Assembly: GCA_009869945.1 (NCBI GenBank)
Contig: WIXG01000023.1
Span: 1-64,000 of the forward strand
DNA from: Mesaphorura yosii
Taxonomy: Eukaryota; Arthropoda; Collembola; Poduromorpha; Tullbergiidae
Direction: 5' to 3'
Length of the DNA: 64,000 bases
Position numbers and translations under genes: made by a program. How positions within the stretch are numbered: position 1 is the first letter of the stretch; each line of letters opens with the position of its first letter. Shown piece after piece: positions 52,301 to 61,300 of the stretch. The notes under the pieces are model-generated. The model saw only the letters and a program-made list of their open reading frames with translations, was not told the DNA's origin and searched no databases.

Positions 52301-55300
52301 CGTGTGCTCCAGTCACCTTCACCATCACCATCATCATAATGTCGTTCGAGTCCCAGTCCCAGCCATGGCCATCCAGGTCGAGTTGATTTAATACATGGGC
52401 TAAACCCCAAAAGCCTCTAAAAATAAAATAAAAGTTTCAGGCTTTATATCTTAAGAATTTACAACGTTATCCCACCTAAAAAGGTTCAGAGAAAGTGCGT
52501 CGACGACCACGGTGTTTCTCCGTGCTCCAGCAGCTGTGGTGAAAGCATTTAATGTAATTTCACCACATTTACCAGAAATATATATATTGCATGTCCACCG
52601 CGTAACGTAAACGTAAGTGCTACACGTGTTGTTTGCTTCTGATAAGACTTGCACTCCGCACTGCACGCGCACGGTGAGAAAAGTGGTAAAGAAATGGAAA
52701 AGTTGATTCTTCTATTTCTGGCCGGCTCGCTCCTTCATGCTTAATGCTTTAATGTTATTTCTTTACAATCCAAATCCAATTCGAGAATCCGGCCACCTCC
52801 CGCATGGCACGAGAACAAGCACAAGTATGAGTACACGAAAAACTGGAAAGCTGCGTTATGTGCATCATTATTCTTCTCAAAAATCGGACCGCAGCAACAA
52901 AAGAGAAAAGAAATGAGTCCCTTGAGTTGTGACCGGGCTGACTGCGGCTGGTGCGGGTTTTGTGGCCGGATTCAAAAGTGGAAATTGCAAACACGAAGAT
53001 TTAAGGCTCCTGGAGCTACTTACCAACAGACTCATACCCAGCATGGACATCTGACATAGCCCAAACCACCTTTAAGGTTGAATGGGTGTTGCTTCCTTTT
53101 TTTTCATGATAAACGGCGTCCTAAGAAATGATGTGTGACTGCAGGTGTTGAGCAATGTTGCCCTAATGTGCGCAAATTTTAATAGCCGACACTGATTTCT
53201 GACTGCTTGACTGGGAATACTGCAATGAGACACATTTTTTGCCAATTTTGGCCAAACTCAGGCCATTGTCGCTTTCTCCCTCTTGTTTACAGCAGAAATG
53301 GAATGAGAATACGAGCGTATGTTGGTGGTAGCGTTATTGAGAAGAATTGCAGGGAAACAACGAGACACGACAGTCGAGATGAAAAGTACTCTCTGGACAC
53401 CTTCATAAATTTGCGTTAGCAAAATCTAAAACAGGGTTATGGTCTTTCCTTCTCTCTTCCTTCTCAGGGTAATTTATTCACATTCAGACTTGCGAACTTG
53501 CAGACTGGAGTAATGGTTGCAGTATGTTGGCGTTGGTTGCTGAAGTGTTGAAAATTTCAGACTTCTGAATTACCCACTGGGGCTTTGAGGTCCTGGCGAG
53601 TTCTGCGACATGCATGCATAGGCGCATTGGGTAGTGGCTGTTGGTTTTATGAAGTTACCGTTACCGGTAGACCATGCAGCACATTTTAAGGGTAATTTAG
53701 CAACTCGTGGGATGCATAGCGCAGTGGCTGATCCACAACCACAGCCCATCCAGATTATGCAAATTTGATTTCCTTATTTTCTGCTTCACTGAGATGGTGG
53801 TCAATCGTTGCGCTGCCTGAAAGAATGCTGAGCATTTCCAGGTGCTGCGGAGACTGAATTTTGCTACATGCGAATAATTAGACTTGCGGATTTCCTGCAT
53901 TGCCTTGTTACCAAAATATTGGCAACAAGGCTATGCAACACATGCTGAGGAATCGGGAAATCTCCAATCGAGTTATGAGACATGACGAAACCATAAATCA
54001 ATTTTCCTGTCAATAAAATAAGTTCCACAAACGCCACGTCGTCACATGAAATGAAACTCAAGAACAAATCCGCTCGTCTGCATGGCTGTTGTAAAATCAT
54101 TAGCTTCCACGTCATGCGTTGGTGTCTGAGAAAACGGGACAGAGTCAAAGTATTATGATAAGAGCTTGAGTTTGAAGGCGTATCGAAAAGTTCACATGCA
54201 AAACTTTTGTAGATTTTTTCAAACACATGTATACCCTACACGCGAAATGCGATAATGTAATTCGCATGTGAACTTTGTGGTGAGTTGCTTGACAAACTTT
54301 TTCATGTAGAGTAGCACCTGATTTCCGTCCACATTTTCTTTACATGGTCGAGGATAAGAGTTTGCACTTACGTCGTCTTTGGCGTGTCATGTCGTGTGGT
54401 TTTTCCAATTGTTAATTTAAAAACAGGGCTGCAAAAAAAGATCGACCTATTCTTTGAAAGTTAGATTGTGGAAACTCATTTTTGCAAACTGAAAATGTTA
54501 AAAGTTTTTGTCCCGCTCTGAATCAAGGTTTAGACGAGATATCCCGCAAGAAGGGAGTGACACATGTTCCACAAAATAACGCCAACGGAGCAGGCTTTGA
54601 GATTTAATTAAGCATTGTCGTTGATGGATAGAGTACCGAGAGGCTTAACTTCGTTCTGAGCTCGGACGGAAATGAATTCCAAAGAAATGTGGTATCTTTC
54701 TCATTTTGTCATTGTTTTGCCAGTAGAAGGACAAATGAAGATTTGATTATGAAAAAATAATACACGGTGCATGTAATTAAAATCTGATGGAAATGAGTCG
54801 ACAGGATTTTGGGTTGTTAACGGGAAGCGGGCGCAGTTACTTGTTACATATTTGATAGTATACGCCATGCGCGTGACAATCGTCCGAAAATTAGCATTCA
54901 TGAATTCGCAAATAGCACAGCACACTTGAATCTGGGCATAAATTGATTGTGATTTCGGAAGTCGTAAAATTGCATCGAAAGCAACAATTGTCAAGTCAAG
55001 ACGCGGGCTTTAATTGAGACAAATGCGTCTCCGTGTGTGACGTGTGAACATGCGAGAAAAACACTGTGTACAATCTGCCGTTGCCATTCGTGTTCTAATG
55101 ACTATGATTGCGGCAGTGGTATTTGGCTTGACGTTGGCGATGATGTTATTATTAATGATTATGACGATAATTTTGGAGCTTCACGCAAATTACATGCGAA
55201 GCAATGCAATTCAGAAGAAGCAACAAACAAAGGTCTAATTTCTATCTAACGCCGACTTCTGCTTCTGCGTGTACACAATTGCTGTATAAGTTTCAAGTTC

Positions 55301-58300
55301 GTGACAAGCGAGTTTACATGTGCTTGTGATTCATCATCTACTTCATCAGAATTTCAGATGACGATGATGATTATTCCATGCGTCTCACATTTTGACATCA
55401 TTACAGATTCTTTTAGTATTCCCGTTGTTTGCACTTCGAGTTAGTTATGCCCAAGTTCACAGACAGCTTCACAGCTTCCTAATCACGGAGACGTTACGTA
55501 AACCGTTGAGTTCAAGTTGAAGATCATTATTTCGTGCAGTGCAGTGTTTCGCTCACGTAACTTCCACTCGTCGAATGGTGACATTCATTGTCCCCTGTCC
55601 CGTGGTGGTGGCTCCCAAGCTCGTGCTCGTACTCGTAAATGGGTTAGACATAATTAAACTAATTGTTGTATGTTTTTGTTTGTTTACAGGTAAGAACTCG
55701 CGACACAAACGCACACGCTCGACACGAGAAATCCCGTTTCACAAAAAATAGAAGGCATGCGGGGCGGGTGCGTCGACTACGGTATTGAGTATCAAGTGCG
55801 TGACAGCAGAGCACAAAGATCATCAGAATAGAAGAGGCACGAGAGTTCATGTCATGCCATTTGTGCACTCGGCACTCTCAAACTGAAAAGTTTTGATTTA
55901 CATTTCCATGTTGTAATTGAACTTTATGATTATGGGGGCATTTTTCCAGGAAAAGTTCTGCACATCGAATACGACTCAATTCTGCATGCATGCGATTCCT
56001 GGCATCGTTCGGCTCTGCTCTGCGAAAGAGCAACTAGTATTGGAACTGATAGAACAGGGCATTAATTCGAAAATACTTTACAAGCGCAGTCGGTCGTCAT
56101 TGTCACCATCGCCGTCTCAAACGCGTGCATGGATACGAATGCGAAGCATTAATGCGTTATTAGAGTCAGAAGAGCAGCACTCTCCCCATTTGTATTGCTG
56201 AAATTTATTATCTACTTCGGTGGTAAACTTAAATCACATTTATCATTCATCCTTTTATGGATCCATGCCAATTCCCATTCGCTATTCGCAGTTTCCATTC
56301 CGAAACACTGCAAAGCAAGAATAATTCCATTACTGTGCACTGCCGTGCTTTTGGCTACGCGTGATGCGTGAACGTGGAAGAATCCTTTTGACGCACAATT
56401 CGCGAGAGAATGCAAATAATTCGTCCGCCTGGCTTTGCGAACGCCAGCATTGACACTAAATTCAATTTATGCGTTATACGCCGCTAATTCCAACAATGCT
56501 CGATTCGATATACGCTAAACAGATCTATTTACGTGCTGCGTTACGAGCAGCACAGGACGGAGGACTGGCAAATTGAAAAACTGACGTGAACAAATGGAAT
56601 TGGATTCAAGTTCTATCATTACCACTCCATCGCAATGGCAATGGTAATTCTGTGCTGGCGATTGCCGTTGTATTGTTCGCCATTCGCTATTCGCACTGCA
56701 AAAACACCAATTCAGGACCATGAAAGATGCAGCGCAGCACAAAGTCAATGTCCTTCTACAATTTTCATCCTTTTGTCCATTTTCAATTGTTTCATTTGTA
56801 CATTATTCTGCATTGCATTCTATTTTGCTCCTTTGTTGCAATTGTAATTATTTGCGTTGTTCTTCTGGCTGTGATACAGCCTTCTTCTGAATTATGATAA
56901 AGAGGATGAGCTCAACACGACGACCAAGACGGACACGGCGACAATGATGGATAGAATCGAATGACATTAAAACTAAAAATAGCGTGCCGGACACGGCGCG
57001 CGGCGGAAGACGAAGATCGACGAAATGCCGGAATTGACATTAACTGATTTGATTTTGTGGTTAGCCAGCTTCTGGTTCTGTGATTAAATTCTTGAGCGTC
57101 TTCTTCGTCGAAAACTCAAAATCGTGCTTGTGGGAAGGTCGTAAAACTACTCAAGCGAGACCTCTAAATTGCACGTCGTGGTCGGGTTTACCGTTCTTGT
57201 TAATTGATATGAATTCATGAAGTGTCAAATCTATTTTTCACGTTTTGAGACTTGAAGGGAAGATTCTTGCAAAAAGCAGAGCAAAATATGTTCAGGATAA
57301 AAGTTTTGCACTTCATGCCACTTCTTTTTATCTGTAACTCGGATAAGGAAAATTGATGAGACTTTAATGATCTTGGGTCACGAAAATCGGTTTCTCATTG
57401 CGTTGCAGCATGGCGGTGTTGTTGACATTGACAGCTTAGCGAGGCGCGGTGAAATGCGAAATATAAGACGGTAAACGAAATGTTGCAGAGATAAACTCAC
57501 GTATTTATAGAGCCAACAGCCAAGTAGCGAATAGTCGAAGGATGATTTACCAGAGACGAAAAGATAAACTTTTTCCGACATCGAATGAATACTAATGCGC
57601 ACTGGCACGAACCGGCCGGGCCGCGGACGGTGTGGATTTTCTTTGAAGTTCCGTCCCTTTCTAAATAGATACACAAAACGCAAAGGTGTGGCGAGTATAG
57701 ATTTCGTGCCCTCAAAAATGTTATTGATGGAGATCAGGATCGTAACCGCAAATTTTTGCAACTTTTGAACTCTTTTGTACCGATTCGTTTTGTTTGAAGT
57801 CTGAACCGTAATTTCAGCATCGCACCCGCGTCAAGCTGGGAATTTTAATTTGTGCAGCAAGCGAAAGAATTCCGCTGATGATTTGGCAGCTTTGGCCTCC
57901 GATCCGTTTAGCCATTGTGACTCCATTTGTCAAATTTTTCCCACTTCCAGCAAACCACTACTACGCAGAATTATTGCCTCAATCCAGCTCCAATTATGTG
58001 CGAGGAATTTTTTCTCTCCCACATATTTCATGAAAGACTCATTCTATTCTTTACCAGGAGAAATTGAAGGATCACTTGACAAGTTAAGTGCGCGTGCTTA
58101 CTTTTCTGTCTTCAGTCTTCGCGTTCACGCTAATGGAATTATTGTATCGAGTTTCCAGATCATTTATATTTATAAACATACAAAGGACAATTTACTTCAT
58201 CATCTTCATTGTGCTTCCTTTCCCCGCATCCTTTCATCAACCATTCGCGATCCACGTCCATTTACTGAAACTGTCGTCTCCGCTTTTTCGTCTCAAGATG

Positions 58301-61300
58301 TTGATGCTGATGCTCAGTCCATTGTTTCTTAAACACTCTCGCGCGTGTGTACACAATGCTTCTTAATATCTGTATTGACTCAGTTGATGCCGATGAGTAA
58401 TTTCCGGTAGTAGGATGCAATGCATTAGTGCCAATATTCCCGTGCTTCAGGCCGTAAGTACATGGGCAGGCACAGAAATCCAAAGTTTCTGATTTCACTG
58501 ATGGACTGATGCCGAAGAAACGAGCGAAGAAACTTAGCAAAGGGAAGCGCAACTTAATTCCATTAATTTCGCCGTGCATCCTAATAGCTTCGACAAGCGC
58601 ATAGAATCTGTTTGTACTGAACGAGGCGGAAGGCACACGAAAATAAAATCATAAATGAAAGCATCTTGTATTAATATTTGATAATAAAGTTGGAAATTAG
58701 ATTATAATTTCAGGGCTTTCTGAGTTTCGCGTTCCGCCTCCGCTTTCTGCGCTTCTCCAACCGAATTGGGATACTTTCTGTGAGAATTGAACATATTTGA
58801 GTCTCAAAGCTAAGGCTCCATTATTGAAATAAGAATTTGAATACTGCCTTGATAATTTACAAGTTATAATTTCAAATGCAACTTTTTAATGGAATTCCGA
58901 CCTCCTAAATTTGTGAAACTGGAAATATGAGATGGAAGCTGAGGTCGGCCTGGACGGACGGTGTCGGTGTATCGATCTGTCCAAAAAGGCGTTCCAGGAA
59001 GACTCTAGTAATGATTCTGGTTTTGATAATGTCCAGTTGCAGAAAGAGGAATAGAGTGACACTTGGAAAGACAGCAGAGGTCGGAGGTTTTATCCATCAT
59101 CATGTGCACTTGAACGGCTGAACGTGAACGTGGTTTCTGATCGAAATCCCGGCCTCTTTACTGCTTGCTTTCTTCGTTGACTGACGAGATTTATCCCTGT
59201 GCCATTCAATGTCCTTTGAATGGCCAATAAATCAAGTAACCACAGAGAATTAAGAAAAAGCCATTTTCCGTCGTCAACAGTCAACCGTGAGCCATTCAAT
59301 TTGTCCGATCTTTTATCTTTTAATGCCTATTTTAATAGGAGAAGGAGTAAAATCGATAGCCAGAAATCAGAAAACCGGCCATGCGAAAAATTGACTTGCC
59401 AGTTTTCGTCCTTCATTTGACCAGATCAATGCTGAAAACAGAAAACTGAAAACCCGGTGTGTCTTTTCGGTAATTCACCAGACAATCGGAATTTGTATAG
59501 GATGTATTGCGTAGGAATAGTAAATTGGAGTTGTACTCAAACTGTGTCGCGATGTCGCGAAATGTCAAGATGACGATGACATGATCATAAAATGTTGTCT
59601 TACGAGCATAAATGTCAACCGCATGCGTGTTGGCAGCAGGCAAAGGTTACAGAGAACAAATTCTACAGACATTCGCGTGCTAGAGGCACCTTGAACAGGT
59701 AACCACATTTGCATGTACAATATGAGGCAATAAAAACTGAATGCCTCTTGTCGAATTTGCATATTCACCTCAGAGCACTCGAGCACGCGTTCGCGTGTGC
59801 CTCGCCTTGCTTGGCCGAGTATTTACTGAACAAGTGTCAATAAATCAACTAATTTACAGCCCTCAACCACCTCGCTTTATAATGCAGATTTTTTTTCGAC
59901 GCGAGTCTTCATAAAATCCTGCAAATTGCTCAAAGGTAAATGCCAGGCTTCAGTCTCGACTCTAGACTGTCACGCAATGCAATGCGTATTGCATAAAACG
60001 AGGAGTAGTTTCATGCGAATGAATGAAATGAACGAGAAATGCGTAAAGATAGAAGAATGCAGGAGGAATTAATTTACGCAAGGTCTTTTCAGAACCCTCC
60101 GTCGCGTTGTGAGAATTCACGCATTCGTGTTTTTCGAGACACGAATTAAATCAAACAGTCGACATTAATGGCGAATTCAGGAAATAGAAGTAATGTCATA
60201 ATTGGCTGCCTGGCAGGCCGCTGCAGTTCGTCCTTCCAAGAAACCTGCCTGCGTCCGGTGCGGTTCAGTTCGCACTCAGGACGATGTCCCAAATGTAGAG
60301 TACGTGAAATTCGAAATAAATTGCACTCTGCTTTGTTCTATTTCCAGGTACACATTTGCAGCACGACGCGAATGTTCTCTCACAAGTGAAGCTATCTCTG
60401 ATTAAATCTCTTCCTTTCTATTGTTCTTGCCACCAAATATGGTTTAAAACAAAGAAAGTGTTTGATATAATCGCGAGTGAGACAAATAAGGTCTGCTAAA
60501 CTATTTATTTGCATCCTAGCTGCGGTACGTGCTATTTTAAGTGGTGCTCAAGGTGCTTGAAATGTAATTTCTGCCAGGCAAGTGGCAAGATTATGATCCC
60601 AGACACATAGAGCTGCCAGCCAGCCAAGCCAAGTCAGTCATTACCATTACACCAAACTAATTACTACTTCGTTCTAAATACAGCCACGGCTAAGCTACGA
60701 TGGAGGATCAGCGCTTTCACCATTCACCTGACTCGAGAGAGTTATGACACTTTAGACATGACTAATGAATCGCGATTTAGAAGTCTGGGCTGAGGTTTGT
60801 GATAAATGAGATAAAAATTCAAGTGCTTAGGCTTGCGAGATGGTACAATGCAGAACGTGTTGATTGTTCTCTTACTCCTTCGCCCAGGTAGCATCAGAAC
60901 AAAAATAGAACCTGGGATTTCGGATTTGCAGGAAGTAGACACGGGTGTTGTAATATTTTACGCTTTACTTGCTCGGATTCTTTTCTATGCGAGTTACGAG
61001 TAAAAATAGGCAACTACAAATATCTCATGTAAAATTTAATATTTCTTGACGTTCGTATTTATACAAATTCCGGCAACAAACGAATACGAGAAATGCATGA
61101 TGCAGACAGGAAAAGTGCACGGATGATTGAACACGTGCGCGAAAGTCTTACAGATTTATCTTCCGAGATATTTTCGACGGGCAAACTTTCACTCGTCTTG
61201 CATTAAATTGCGTCTTGGTCTGTTCTCGTCAAAATGTGTTCTTTCTCGAGTTTGAGGATATTCTGGCAACGGCACGCAACAATTCAATGCAGCACGCAAT

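Noticed and set aside
57850-58332. 160-codon plus-strand open frame
   Set aside because: No recognisable motif; a second long frame overlaps it, as is common in T/C-rich non-coding DNA.
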